The notes: generated by a model not told the origin, from the letters alone. A stretch of DNA of 15,931 nt from Anaerolineae bacterium (GCA_030612185.1 JAUWOI010000039.1:1-15931), one strand, 5' to 3'; counted from the first letter of the stretch, positions 1 to 7,030 are shown. Translations and numbers: made by a program.

Positions 1-1522
1 TGTAAGTCAAGACAATCTCTAGCAAGTCAGGGTTATACCACTGCTCTCGACGAGCCGCTGCCAGCACACCTTGCAGCCACGATGCCGCTTCCCCTCTATA
101 CACGGCCTGGACAAATTCTTCAGGCGATAAGATTGTGAAAGACTGCGACTGAACGTGGCCCAGTCTCTCATCCACCTGTCTCAACCGCTCGGCAATCTCT
201 GCCGTCAATGGAGAGACGTAAGCTGCCTGGATTTCGGCCAGTCGGTTCTGATAAGAGGAAGTGACCGTCACTAAAGCCGGCAGTGATTGGCCGGTTTCGA
301 TCAGGCTGAGTACCAGATCGTGGGATCCGGGAGCGACAGCCTGTAGATGCCACCGGGTTACGTTACTGCCAGGCTCACGCCCGCGTTCTATCAATCCCTC
401 GCCAAACCGCAATTCCAGTTGATAAGGAAGTTGCTCTAACTCTGTTGCCCAGTGGAAAGCGCCTTCCACAGTGAAATAGTCGCCCGTCTGAAAATCCGTC
501 TTCAGATTCTCCGCTTTGTCCCCAATCTCCTCCCCAATCTTCAGCGTGAAATAACCTGGGGCCAGGCAGCGCATTTCAGGTAGTTGGTCAAAGAAAAGCG
601 ACGCGTGCCCATCAACGTGCACGGACAACCGCAACTCTTGCTCTCCCAAAATCTGTGGGCATACGCTCCATTGCATACGGGTCGTTTTCCCAGGCGGGAG
701 CGACCGTCTCTTTCGAGATGGCTTGGAAATGATCGCATCGGCGTCTGATTCCAGGACACATTCAATTTGGGGACGCGTTTCGTCATTGCTGTTACGTAGT
801 TGCAAAACCACCTTTGCGGTCTGTCCCCATTTTACAGTTTCAGGAATAACGATTTTCTCAATGTCAATGGCGTTGCGAGCCGCCAACCAGTGGAACGTAT
901 TGGCTGCAAGCTCTTTGTTGTTCTCGACGTTCAACAAACCATCTGTTAACCAGCCAACGTCGCCTATTGCCACGACACGCCCGCTCTCCACGTTGGCGCA
1001 GGCCATAATCGGTTGTCGCGTTGCCTTGGTCAAAGCCAAGCGACGGGCGCTATCGCTCACGCTCAGAGAGGCAACTTTGCCGACCTGGACTCGTCTCACG
1101 TTCGCCGTAACGTAATGAGGCTGGAATACTTGCAGGTAAGTAATCGGGTAATTGAGATACTCCTGGAATTGCAGGCCCGCCATCTCCGCCATTTTCTGGT
1201 TCATGTCACGCGGTGGATCAAACATCGTCTTGGCATCGCTAGCTAACAATAGCCCTCCCCCAGCTCGGACGAATTGTTCGATGGCGTCAAGTTCTTCCGA
1301 CCCAAAATCACGTCGGGGAGCACCCACGACCAGGATTCGAACGTCTGCAAGCTGACCGGGCGTAAGCGCTTCGGTCGAACCGATCACGTACCCCCAGCCG
1401 ACCAACACCTGACGCAGCGACGAAAACAGTGACTCGTCGTCTGCATCCTCGGTGAGGACCAACTGCTCCTCGTGACCTTGTGAAAACAGGATATTGATCT
1501 TCTCTTTGTTCGGGCTATCCAT
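1..1522 (-). CDS. GATase1/DUF4350-like multidomain protein, 3' end outside window
   Basis: An open frame runs without a stop from the ATG at 1522 to the window edge, giving 507 visible codons. A TGA lies in frame a few codons upstream, so the start is close to right, although no strong Shine-Dalgarno is visible. Residues 1-215 alternate hydrophobic strands and helices (ILVVGAPR near 65, GGGLLLASDA near 90, VVAIGDVGWLTDG near 190), like the class I glutamine-amidotransferase-like/DUF4350 fold. I see no obvious catalytic Cys. Residues ~220-310 (IVIPETVKWGQTAKVVLQLRN) look like an Ig-like/CARDB beta domain, followed by more beta-rich sequence. The last ~60 visible residues turn helical, with a W-x-x-x-L-x-x-A pattern that recalls effector-associated domains; that assignment is weak. 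The start lies 23 nt after the stop of the membrane-protein gene, so the two are probably cotranscribed. The substrate or target is unknown. Confidence 0.75.
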   Translation of the reverse strand, partial: MDSPNKEKINILFSQGHEEQLVLTEDADDESLFSSLRQVLVGWGYVIGSTEALTPGQLADVRILVVGAPRRDFGSEELDAIEQFVRAGGGLLLASDAKTMFDPPRDMNQKMAEMAGLQFQEYLNYPITYLQVFQPHYVTANVRRVQVGKVASLSVSDSARRLALTKATRQPIMACANVESGRVVAIGDVGWLTDGLLNVENNKELAANTFHWLAARNAIDIEKIVIPETVKWGQTAKVVLQLRNSNDETRPQIECVLESDADAIISKPSRKRRSLPPGKTTRMQWSVCPQILGEQELRLSVHVDGHASLFFDQLPEMRCLAPGYFTLKIGEEIGDKAENLKTDFQTGDYFTVEGAFHWATELEQLPYQLELRFGEGLIERGREPGSNVTRWHLQAVAPGSHDLVLSLIETGQSLPALVTVTSSYQNRLAEIQAAYVSPLTAEIAERLRQVDERLGHVQSQSFTILSPEEFVQAVYRGEAASWLQGVLAAARREQWYNPDLLEIVLTY

Positions 1523-1545
1523 CTTGAAGTTGAGTTCGAAACGAT

Positions 1546-2499
1546 TCAGTCCTCATCTTTGTCCTGTACGCTGTCTTGATCAGGCATACTTTGGGGATCT
1601 CTGTAGATGACTGACTGGCTAAACTTGAGCCATAATGATTGCTCTTCCTCCAAAGTAGCAGGGCTTGGAAAACCTAGCTTCTTACGAAGCTCCGGCAAGA
1701 AAACATCGAACGATGATTTTACTAACTTGCCCCATTCAGCAGCGGAACTTGTGGCCCTGGAGTAAGCACCTAGGACGATGATCAGAGTTACGAACGGAAA
1801 CCAAAGAACCTTCACCTGATTTGTGAACACCGCAAGCCCTATGTACTCCACTGCAGCAATCAAACTCAGTAGCGAAAGATTTACCCAGAAATCCATCTGG
1901 GTTTTCGCACTATCCACCAATCTACGGTATTCTTCTGGGATTACACCTTGTAGACGTGTCCCCCCAGGTATTGAATCCAAGCCATACATTACACGTGGGT
2001 AAACCTCAAATGCTCTGATAGTGTTTCCGAAGGAAGTTGGAAGTAACCAATGATCTTCATCGGGGAATCTTTCTACAGTCTCTTCCATAAGCTGTTTGCG
2101 TTTTAGACGGAGTTCCATTGGAAACTCTTTCCCCTCCGAAATGCAGCGTGAATACTCTTCATCTAGTTTTGATATGCCTTCCCGAAGCCTCTCATAGCGT
2201 CGTTTTTCTATCTTGCCAAAAAGACGTATTGGATTCAAGCGTCCGTAGCCTTCTATCAATCTCAGTATATCTCTGTTTGTGGCCAAGAGAAAAACACTCG
2301 CAAGCCACGATGCCAGGCCGATAATAGTAGTAGTCCCTATCAAAACATCAACCTGGATCGCGGTATTTACAACAAGTACAGCAGGCAACAGCCCGAACCC
2401 GTTTACGAGGGCGAGACTCACAACCATAAAAGTGGCTGTTGGCAGAAAGTATCCTATGGCGAAATCTCGGTCAAATAGCTCGGGTAGTTTACCAAACAT
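1546..2499 (-). CDS. Conserved membrane protein of unknown function, 317 aa
   Basis: I do not recognise a named family. The protein begins with a short amphipathic segment (PELFDRDFAIGYFLP) and has two hydrophobic helices at about residues 18-38 and 47-72. A long charged, partly coiled-coil-like cytoplasmic stretch follows (~75-200, rich in KRRYERLRE and ELRLKRKQLMEE). A second helix pair lies at ~207-226 and ~229-248, and the acidic tail ends QDKDED. A GAGGA Shine-Dalgarno lies 7 nt before the ATG (plus-strand 2507-2511). It is the first gene after a strong promoter and a ~200-nt leader, and is probably cotranscribed with the GATase-like gene. Base composition is clearly more AT-rich than in the 4-10 kb region, so lateral acquisition is possible. 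A paired-hairpin membrane protein next to a multidomain soluble partner would fit an anchor or effector role, but that is inference. Confidence 0.8.
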   Translation of the reverse strand: MFGKLPELFDRDFAIGYFLPTATFMVVSLALVNGFGLLPAVLVVNTAIQVDVLIGTTTIIGLASWLASVFLLATNRDILRLIEGYGRLNPIRLFGKIEKRRYERLREGISKLDEEYSRCISEGKEFPMELRLKRKQLMEETVERFPDEDHWLLPTSFGNTIRAFEVYPRVMYGLDSIPGGTRLQGVIPEEYRRLVDSAKTQMDFWVNLSLLSLIAAVEYIGLAVFTNQVKVLWFPFVTLIIVLGAYSRATSSAAEWGKLVKSSFDVFLPELRKKLGFPSPATLEEEQSLWLKFSQSVIYRDPQSMPDQDSVQDKDED

Positions 2500-2503
2500 C
2501 TAG

Positions 2504-2708
2504 GTATCCTCAACAGGTCTAGGAGGTTCAGGCGGAAAGATGGAGGTGTCGCCTGGCAATCTCCTACTACCATCTTTCCCCGCTCCATACACAACAAGGC
2601 GAACCACCCTCATAAGGTGTGATCCGCCCTGCCAGTCGTTAAGTTGCCATCCTTTCCCTCCGTGGATAAGCAGGGCAATTCACTATTCCGTGCACTTTTC
2701 GAACCGCC
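2504..2708 (-). promoter_or_regulatory. Long structured 5' leader of the membrane-protein operon
   Basis: This is the gene-free stretch between the promoter and the start codon. It holds a perfect 10-bp inverted repeat (GGAAAGATGG 2534-2543 with CCATCTTTCC 2570-2579) and a perfect 7-bp one (GCCCTGC 2626-2632 with GCAGGGC 2670-2676). A third helix nests GGCG/CGCC (2598-2601 with 2625-2628) around CACC/GGTG (2605-2608 with 2616-2619). The 2625-2628 arm shares bases with the 7-bp repeat, so those two hairpins exclude each other. I cannot match it to a riboswitch class I know. The remaining sequence to 2877 holds nothing else I can support. Confidence 0.4.
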
Positions 2709-2714
2709 GCCACT

Positions 2715-2743
2715 ATTCTATACCGAGGTTGGGGAAATGTCAA
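2715..2743 (-). promoter_or_regulatory. Sigma-70-type promoter of the membrane-protein operon
   Basis: On the minus strand TTGACA (plus 2738-2743) is a perfect -35. After exactly 17 bp comes TAGAAT (plus 2715-2720), one mismatch from TATAAT. The predicted start near 2708 gives a ~208-nt leader ahead of the ATG at 2499. Confidence 0.75.
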
Positions 2744-2877
2744 AAGGGGTGATGATGCTTGCACAAATCTCCCGTGATCCCGCTTTCCCCACTACCGCTG
2801 GTGCCGAACTTTGAGCCGGGATATGTACGCAGGCAAAGAAGTTGAGAGGATGAACAATGAACTGTAATGAAGCCCAT

Positions 2878-4119
2878 TCACCTCATCGCAATCATATACA
2901 CCACTAATCCACCCTCGCCCTCGTAAAAAGGCTCGTAGTCCTGATGCTCCCAGTCGGGCACCGGCCCCAACGTGAACGGCCCAAAGCCCAACACGTGGTC
3001 ATCAGCGCCCAACTGACCATCGTACCACTGCATACGGGCAACCACATCGGTACTGTTCACCGGATCATAGCCGCCGCCGGCGTAAAACTCGCTCACAAAC
3101 AAGGGAACGACCTCGTCTCGCTCCTCGAGCAAGTAGTACAGGAAACGATAGCGGAGGCACAGCGCACCTGCACCATCAAGAACTGGCCCGCCAGGTATCC
3201 ACCCGCCAGGCGCGGTCACCCCAGTATCTTCAGTCGTAGGATTGCCATCCTCGTCCACAAAGTGAACGTTCCACCACGTGTCTATCGGGTCGTCGCCAAA
3301 GACCCCTTCGTGTAGGGTAAGGATGTGACCGCCAGCCTTGGCCCGCGCAAACACGCCGGTCTCGACGATAGCCAACAGGTCAGCCCACTCAGGCGTACCG
3401 GCACTGAAACCAAAAATGGCCAGTTTCAGGTCATTGGCCTCAGCGACGTCCAGACACTTGATCGTCAGCCAGGCTAGACGCACGTAGGCATCCGTCGGCA
3501 CACCACCGCCCAACGGCTCATTCGTCACCTCCCAATAGTCCACAGCCTGCCTGAGCGAAGCATTGTTTTGCACCGTGGCCAAAATCGGCTCCATCAGGAC
3601 AGCCGCATACCAATCCAGGTCCGTGTCCGGGTCATTGACCAAACCAGCGCCCTCGTGGCCATGAGTCAGACGGCCAACTGTGATCGTCGCCGGACTGATG
3701 CGCCTCACATCTTTCAACCAACCCAAATCACCCACGGCCTTGACAATCCTGAACGGCGCACCAGCATCCGCCAGGATCTGGGTGAACTCAAGGATGCGGT
3801 TCGACCAAATGCCGTGGACGCCCAGTTTGCTCCCGTTGCCCACAGGCGGCGGGAGTGGAGACGGGAGCGGCTGTGTGGTCCGGGCGGGGCTGGATGTGTG
3901 CGTGGGGATGGCGGTTGGTGGGGTCTTTGTGGCGTGGGCGACCTCTGTCGGTTGAGTGAGTTGTGGGGTTGATGTGGGTGTGGCCGGTAGGCCAGCCGCA
4001 GGCGTAGGTTGGTCGGGGATGATGGAAACAGATGAGCATGGGACAAGGGCAATCAGCGCCGCCAGAATCAGGCCAATGATAAGAAATATCTTGACGGCAT
4101 TTCGGTATCGCTCAAACAT
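2878..4119 (-). CDS. Secreted or anchored glycoside-hydrolase-like protein
   Basis: The 413-aa protein starts with a basic N-terminus and a hydrophobic signal segment (~10-27) ending in LVPC. Cys28 could be a lipidation site, but Pro at -1 makes the lipobox poor. A Pro/Thr/Ser-rich linker (~36-92) leads to a TIM-barrel-like domain (~97-413). Two features fit clan GH-A retaining glycosidases: YWEVTNEP, with Asn200-Glu201 as the likely acid/base, and FVSEFY, with Glu344 as the likely nucleophile late in the barrel. The GH family and substrate cannot be told from sequence alone. The start ATG at 4119 has GAGG four nt upstream, 9 nt after the radical SAM stop, so it is the last gene of a tight operon. 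It presumably acts outside the membrane. Confidence 0.75.
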   Translation of the reverse strand: MFERYRNAVKIFLIIGLILAALIALVPCSSVSIIPDQPTPAAGLPATPTSTPQLTQPTEVAHATKTPPTAIPTHTSSPARTTQPLPSPLPPPVGNGSKLGVHGIWSNRILEFTQILADAGAPFRIVKAVGDLGWLKDVRRISPATITVGRLTHGHEGAGLVNDPDTDLDWYAAVLMEPILATVQNNASLRQAVDYWEVTNEPLGGGVPTDAYVRLAWLTIKCLDVAEANDLKLAIFGFSAGTPEWADLLAIVETGVFARAKAGGHILTLHEGVFGDDPIDTWWNVHFVDEDGNPTTEDTGVTAPGGWIPGGPVLDGAGALCLRYRFLYYLLEERDEVVPLFVSEFYAGGGYDPVNSTDVVARMQWYDGQLGADDHVLGFGPFTLGPVPDWEHQDYEPFYEGEGGLVVYMIAMR

Positions 4120-4128
4120 CGTACCTCA

Positions 4129-5121
4129 TCAGAAGTTCTCGTAGAATCCAGACGGACGCAGTTCTGCGAAGTCGCCCGTCTCCACAAGATGCCGTCGCAC
4201 GTCCACGCACAGGTGGCATTTGCCGGTGTAGCCTTCGAGCATAGGCTGGTAGCCATACTCTTCCTGTGCCAGTTCAAACAAACCATACGGTCCGCGCTCG
4301 ATCAACGCCTCGACCAGCGGCGGGTAGCAGCCCGCCTGGAAGTCGGCCAGGACTTGCGGCAGTTCGTGCCAGTCACCGACCGTCAGCCCGCCGCAGAAGC
4401 CGGAGATGAAGTTGCCATACAGGTCAAAGTGGGAGTGGTGGGCGTGGAGAATCTCCCCGGCGCAGTTCGCGTGTGTGAAGGCCACCACCGGACGCCTGGG
4501 CACCAGGTGTCCCAACTCGTAGCCCGACCGCCCGCCGGAGATGATGCCATACCCCTCCCACAAGACACGGCGCGCCCCTTCGACGCCCAATTCCTCCTCG
4601 TAACGTGAGAGCGGGGTCGGACGCTCCACGTCGAAGTGCTGCACGATTTCGAGGAAGTTGGGCAGGTAGACCGTTACCCGGCGGGCGCCGAATACGTCGA
4701 GGGCGGCGCGGACAGCGCGCATCGTGCGGGCCGGAGGAATCCGCTCGGCGTGGAACGGCGAGCAACTGATCAGGACGGCCTGCAGCCCAGCCTGCCGCAG
4801 AGCGGCGAATCGCTCGACCGCCTCCGCCTCGTCCGTACACCAACCGGCGCTGGTCTCGACGTAACACGCGATACCCAGTTCAGTCGCCAACCGCGCGCCC
4901 TCCAGCAACAGCGGGAAGTGGAGGAACGGTTCCCCGCCAGTAAGGTGCACTTGCGGCGTCTGCGGCCAGATAGTGACCGCCTCCAGCGCCTGGCGCAGCG
5001 TCTGCGGCGACATTGCTTCCTTCCTCCAGCGCGGCCCACAGTTGTAGAGGCAGTGCTTACAGCCACTATGGCAACGGTAGGTCAGGATGATACCTACGTC
5101 TTGGGGACAGAGCGCGAACAT
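4129..5121 (-). CDS. Radical SAM protein with C-terminal CxxC
   Basis: The 330-aa protein binds a [4Fe-4S] cluster through Cys17-x3-Cys21-x2-Cys24 (CHSGCKHC) and SAM around the TGGEP motif at 61-65, the usual radical SAM core. Additional cysteines lie in the C-terminal half (NCAGE, SGFCGG, GCYPP), with CHLC at 302-305. They could hold an auxiliary cluster of SPASM/Twitch kind, though the spacing is not classical. I start at ATG 5121. An in-frame TTG four codons upstream (5133) is possible but has no better ribosome site. The gene sits 34 nt after the nitroreductase stop and 9 nt before the glycosidase-like gene. The substrate is unknown. No small precursor peptide is visible nearby, so a RiPP role is not supported. 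Confidence 0.85.
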   Translation of the reverse strand: MFALCPQDVGIILTYRCHSGCKHCLYNCGPRWRKEAMSPQTLRQALEAVTIWPQTPQVHLTGGEPFLHFPLLLEGARLATELGIACYVETSAGWCTDEAEAVERFAALRQAGLQAVLISCSPFHAERIPPARTMRAVRAALDVFGARRVTVYLPNFLEIVQHFDVERPTPLSRYEEELGVEGARRVLWEGYGIISGGRSGYELGHLVPRRPVVAFTHANCAGEILHAHHSHFDLYGNFISGFCGGLTVGDWHELPQVLADFQAGCYPPLVEALIERGPYGLFELAQEEYGYQPMLEGYTGKCHLCVDVRRHLVETGDFAELRPSGFYENF

Positions 5122-5155
5122 AATGGCTCGCAATACGTAAACGCGTGAGTGAGGC

Positions 5156-5794
5156 TCAGGGCCGGATCGTCAGCCGCAACCGGCGCAGCAGATTCCCTAG
5201 CAGGCCACCCGGCACCCGTCCCGGCGTCGCGCCCCCACCCTCCCCCTGATTGCCGTAGACGTCGTAATGAACGATCTCCGCCAGCGGCTTGCGGGACCGT
5301 GGATCCGGGTTCTCTGCCGGGAACCCCACCGTCAGCAGTCCTACGATCTCTTGGTGATCCGGCACCTTGAGAATGCCAGCGATCGCCTTCCGGTCCAGGC
5401 CCCCGATCCAGCAGGTCCCCAGCCCCAGGGCTTTGGCCTGCAACATGATCTGCGAGCCCGCCAACCCGATATCCTCGTGGAGGAATTGCCGGTAGATCCG
5501 GTGGCGGGTGTCCCCGCATAGGACGATAAGCAGCGGGGCCTCCTCCACGTGCGCCCAGCGTACGAAGTAGTAGGCCGCGTGCTGCGCGACCTGTTGGCGG
5601 ATTGCCTCGTCCTGGACGACGATAAACGTCCAGGGCTGCCGGTTACTGGCCGAGGGAGCCCACCGGCCAGCCTCCAGCAATTGCTCAATCATCTCGTCCG
5701 GCACAGGGTCCGGCTGATAGCGGCGGATGCTGCGCCGTCGCTTGAGCAGGGCCAGCACCGATGCGGGGGAGAAGGTATCGTCGGCTTGAACCAT
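5156..5794 (-). CDS. Nitroreductase-family flavoprotein with Gly-rich basic tail
   Basis: This 212-aa protein is in the FMN-dependent nitroreductase family, which reduces substrates with NAD(P)H through a dimer-bound FMN. Motifs in order are RRSIRRY (~20-26, FMN phosphate contacts), WAPSASNRQPW (~50), the FMN-dimer core around DIGLAGSQIMLQAKALGLGTCWIGG (read as two halves, ~120-145) and VGFPAENP (~170). After the normal family end (EIVHYDVYG) there are ~35 extra residues: a Gly-rich stretch, then a basic amphipathic segment (LLGNLLRRLRLTIRP). I chose ATG 5794 because AAAGGAG lies 8 nt upstream. An in-frame ATG at 5839 would add 15 residues encoded by tandem-repeat DNA, which is unlikely to be real. 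First gene of the nitroreductase/radical SAM/glycosidase-like operon. The true substrate is unknown. Confidence 0.88.
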   Translation of the reverse strand: MVQADDTFSPASVLALLKRRRSIRRYQPDPVPDEMIEQLLEAGRWAPSASNRQPWTFIVVQDEAIRQQVAQHAAYYFVRWAHVEEAPLLIVLCGDTRHRIYRQFLHEDIGLAGSQIMLQAKALGLGTCWIGGLDRKAIAGILKVPDHQEIVGLLTVGFPAENPDPRSRKPLAEIVHYDVYGNQGEGGGATPGRVPGGLLGNLLRRLRLTIRP

Positions 5795-5799
5795 TCGAG

Positions 5800-5883
5800 C
5801 ACTCCTTTCATAGCCTGTCATTCTGAGCGCTTCTTTCATAGCCTGTCATTCTGAGCACTTCTTTCATAGCCTGTCATTCTGAG
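5800..5883. repeat. Three tandem 28-bp direct repeats
   Basis: Copies at 5800-5827, 5828-5855 and 5856-5883 share CTTTCATAGCCTGTCATTCT followed by GAG and differ only at a few bases at the left end. They abut without spacers, so this is not a CRISPR array. The CTGTCATTCTGAG end of the last copy is also the left terminus of the adjoining palindromic element. Confidence 0.9.
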
Positions 5884-6132
5884 CCGGAGCGCAGCGGAGG
5901 CGAAGAATCTCGCTTTGGACAGGCGGTTTGGGTACTATGGCGTTAGATTCTTCGCTTCACTGCGTGCCGCTACTAAGAAACATAGGCGGACGGTGGCATT
6001 GCGAGCGCAGCGAAGCAATCTCCACCTGGGCCATTGGAGATTGCTTCGTCGCTGGCGCTCCTCGCAATGACAGGTTGACTGTTTCTTGCACAATGAGTGG
6101 CGCATGCGCACCACGCGTAGCTCAGAATGACA
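5872..6132. repeat. REP/MITE-like palindrome, apparently interrupted
   Basis: The left arm 5872-5910 (TGTCATTCTGAG...GCGAAGAATCT) pairs with AGATTCTTCGCTTC...CTGCG at 5945-5970. Its outermost partner CTCAGAATGACA is at 6121-6132, displaced by about 150 bp that includes a second palindrome. This is the layout expected if another element inserted in the right arm. No gene is credible in 5795-6170; the small open frames there are repeat artefacts. Confidence 0.7.
5997..6069. repeat. REP-like hairpin element nested in the larger palindrome
   Basis: CATTGCGAGCGCAGCGAAGC continuing to TCTCC (5997-6023) is mirrored by GGAGATTGCTTCG...CTCGCAATG (6036-6069). The right arm carries a few extra bases. 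The core resembles interspersed REP-type hairpins seen in many copies in bacterial genomes. Multi-copy status cannot be shown from one window. Confidence 0.8.
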
Positions 6133-6170
6133 CTGGGATGACTATTTTTCTGGAATAGCCTTACCTGGTC

Positions 6171-6683
6171 CTACCAGCGCTCGTAGCGCACCAGTTCAGT
6201 TAGCGCCTTGCGCTTCTTAGGTCCGGGTTGGTCGGCGGGGTAACCCAACGGCGTGAAGGCGATCGGTTCGACGTCGTCGGGCAGACCCAAGACCTCGCGT
6301 GCCGCAACAGGGTCGAACGCGGCAATCCAGCACGTGCCCAGCCCCAGGTCGGCTGCGGCCAGAATCAAGTGATCCATGACGATGGCGACGTCCACGTCAC
6401 AGTAACTCTTTTCGTCGTCCCGGCGGACCCAGCCCCGGGCCGGAATCCCACAGGCGCAGATGATCAACGGCGCTTGCACGAACCAGTCCCTGCCATAGAT
6501 GCGCCCCAACTCCGCCTTGCGCTCCGCTGTGTGGATCACGACGATCTGAAAGGGTTGCCGGTTGGCCGCGGTCGGCGCCAGGCGTGCCGCTTCGAGCACC
6601 TGCTGTAGATCATCGTCCTCCACCGGGTCGGGCTTGTACGCCCGCACACTGTACCGCTTCTCGACGAGTCTTGAGAATTGCAT
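6171..6683 (-). CDS. Short nitroreductase-family flavoprotein
   Basis: This 170-aa FMN-dependent oxidoreductase has EKRYSVRAYKPDPV at the N-terminus (FMN phosphate-binding RxSxR-like region), APTAANRQPFQIVV near 45 and LGLGTCWIAAFDP near 120. It ends shortly after YPADQPGPKKRK. It is at the short end of the family (usually ~170-220 aa). The start ATG 6683 is set by a near-perfect AAGGAGGT six nt upstream; a longer open frame to 6743 would run through the promoter and is rejected. It is a paralogue of the nitroreductase at 5156-5794, separated from it by the repeat block. Its substrate is not predictable, but the paired divergent promoter suggests expression linked to the glycine-riboswitch operon. 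Confidence 0.9.
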   Translation of the reverse strand: MQFSRLVEKRYSVRAYKPDPVEDDDLQQVLEAARLAPTAANRQPFQIVVIHTAERKAELGRIYGRDWFVQAPLIICACGIPARGWVRRDDEKSYCDVDVAIVMDHLILAAADLGLGTCWIAAFDPVAAREVLGLPDDVEPIAFTPLGYPADQPGPKKRKALTELVRYERW

Positions 6684-6714
6684 GTTAACCTCCTTGAGAT
6701 AATACGCTGACCAT

Positions 6715-6743
6715 ATTGTACCCGCCCGCCTCCCTGGTGTCAA
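6715..6743 (-). promoter_or_regulatory. Sigma-70-type promoter of the short nitroreductase
   Basis: The minus strand reads TTGACA (plus 6738-6743), 17 bp, TACAAT (plus 6715-6720). The predicted start is near 6708, about 25 nt before the ATG, with the Shine-Dalgarno in between. Confidence 0.8.
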
Positions 6744-6747
6744 GGTG

Positions 6748-6776
6748 TTGACATTTGTTATGTCGTAGTGTAAAAT
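6748..6776 (+). promoter_or_regulatory. Sigma-70-type promoter of the glycine-riboswitch operon
   Basis: TTGACA (6748-6753), 17 bp, TAAAAT (6771-6776). Its -35 is only 4 bp from the divergent -35, and the two form the palindrome TGTCAAGGTGTTGACA. Transcription should begin near 6783, just ahead of the first aptamer. Confidence 0.85.
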
Positions 6777-6804
6777 GAAAACAAATCACATCGTTCCGCC
6801 ATGG

Positions 6805-6991
6805 GATATGGGGGAGAGACCGCTTGAGTGCGGGCACCGAAGGGGCAAGCCAGCGCGAAGGCTGATCGCGATGGTGAAACTCTCAGGTCACAGGACCCCG
6901 TATCTCGGCTCCTCTGGAGAGTCCTTAGGGCACCGAAGGGGCAAGGCCCGATAATTGATCGGGAGGAATCTCTCAGGTTGTCAGACAGGGG
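6805..6991 (+). ncRNA. Tandem glycine riboswitch
   Basis: Two glycine aptamers are in series. Aptamer 1 (6805-6904) has P1 formed by GATATGGGG and CCCCGTATC and the conserved GGCACCGAAGGGGCAAG (6833-6849) and GAAACTCTCAGGTCACAGGA segments. Aptamer 2 (6911-6991) has P1 CCTCTG with CAGGGG (6986-6991), again GGCACCGAAGGGGCAAGG, and AATCTCTCAGGTTGTCA. The spacing and the CCTCTGGAGAG junction match the Bacillus gcvT leader layout as I remember it. The 3' strand of aptamer-2 P1 shares 6990-6991 with the terminator stem. By analogy glycine should favour read-through, but the overlap is short, so the direction of control is inferred. Confidence 0.95.
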
Positions 6992-7026
6992 ACGCACAGC
7001 CAATCGTGTTTGTGCGTCCTGTTTTT
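6990..7026 (+). terminator. Intrinsic terminator of the glycine riboswitch
   Basis: GGACGCACA (6990-6998) pairs perfectly with TGTGCGTCC (7011-7019) around a 12-nt loop, followed by TGTTTTT. It lies immediately 3' of aptamer 2 and is the likely expression platform. Confidence 0.88.
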
Positions 7027-7030
7027 GTCC

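Noticed and set aside
2540..2752. Plus-strand 70-aa frame in the left intergenic region
   Set aside because: It overlaps the minus-strand promoter and hairpins, has no ribosome site and no recognisable protein character.
3568..3972. Long plus-strand frames opposite the glycosidase-like and radical SAM genes
   Set aside because: They are antisense shadows of GC-rich genes with Arg/Pro-rich low-complexity translations and no start signals.
5795..5839. 15-residue extension of the longer nitroreductase
   Set aside because: It is encoded by the 28-bp tandem repeats, and the better Shine-Dalgarno (AAAGGAG) serves ATG 5794.
5800..5883. CRISPR array
   Set aside because: The 28-bp repeats abut each other with no spacers and no cas genes are near.
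5928..6158. 76-aa frame within the repeat block
   Set aside because: It is made of the REP-like palindromes read through; such frames arise from repeat composition.
6134..6171. Terminator after the short nitroreductase (CTGGT/ACCAG hairpin at the stop codon)
   Set aside because: The stem is only 5 bp with no T-tract, so I do not call it.
6684..6743. 20-residue extension of the short nitroreductase
   Set aside because: It covers the -10/-35 region and bypasses a near-perfect Shine-Dalgarno at ATG 6683.
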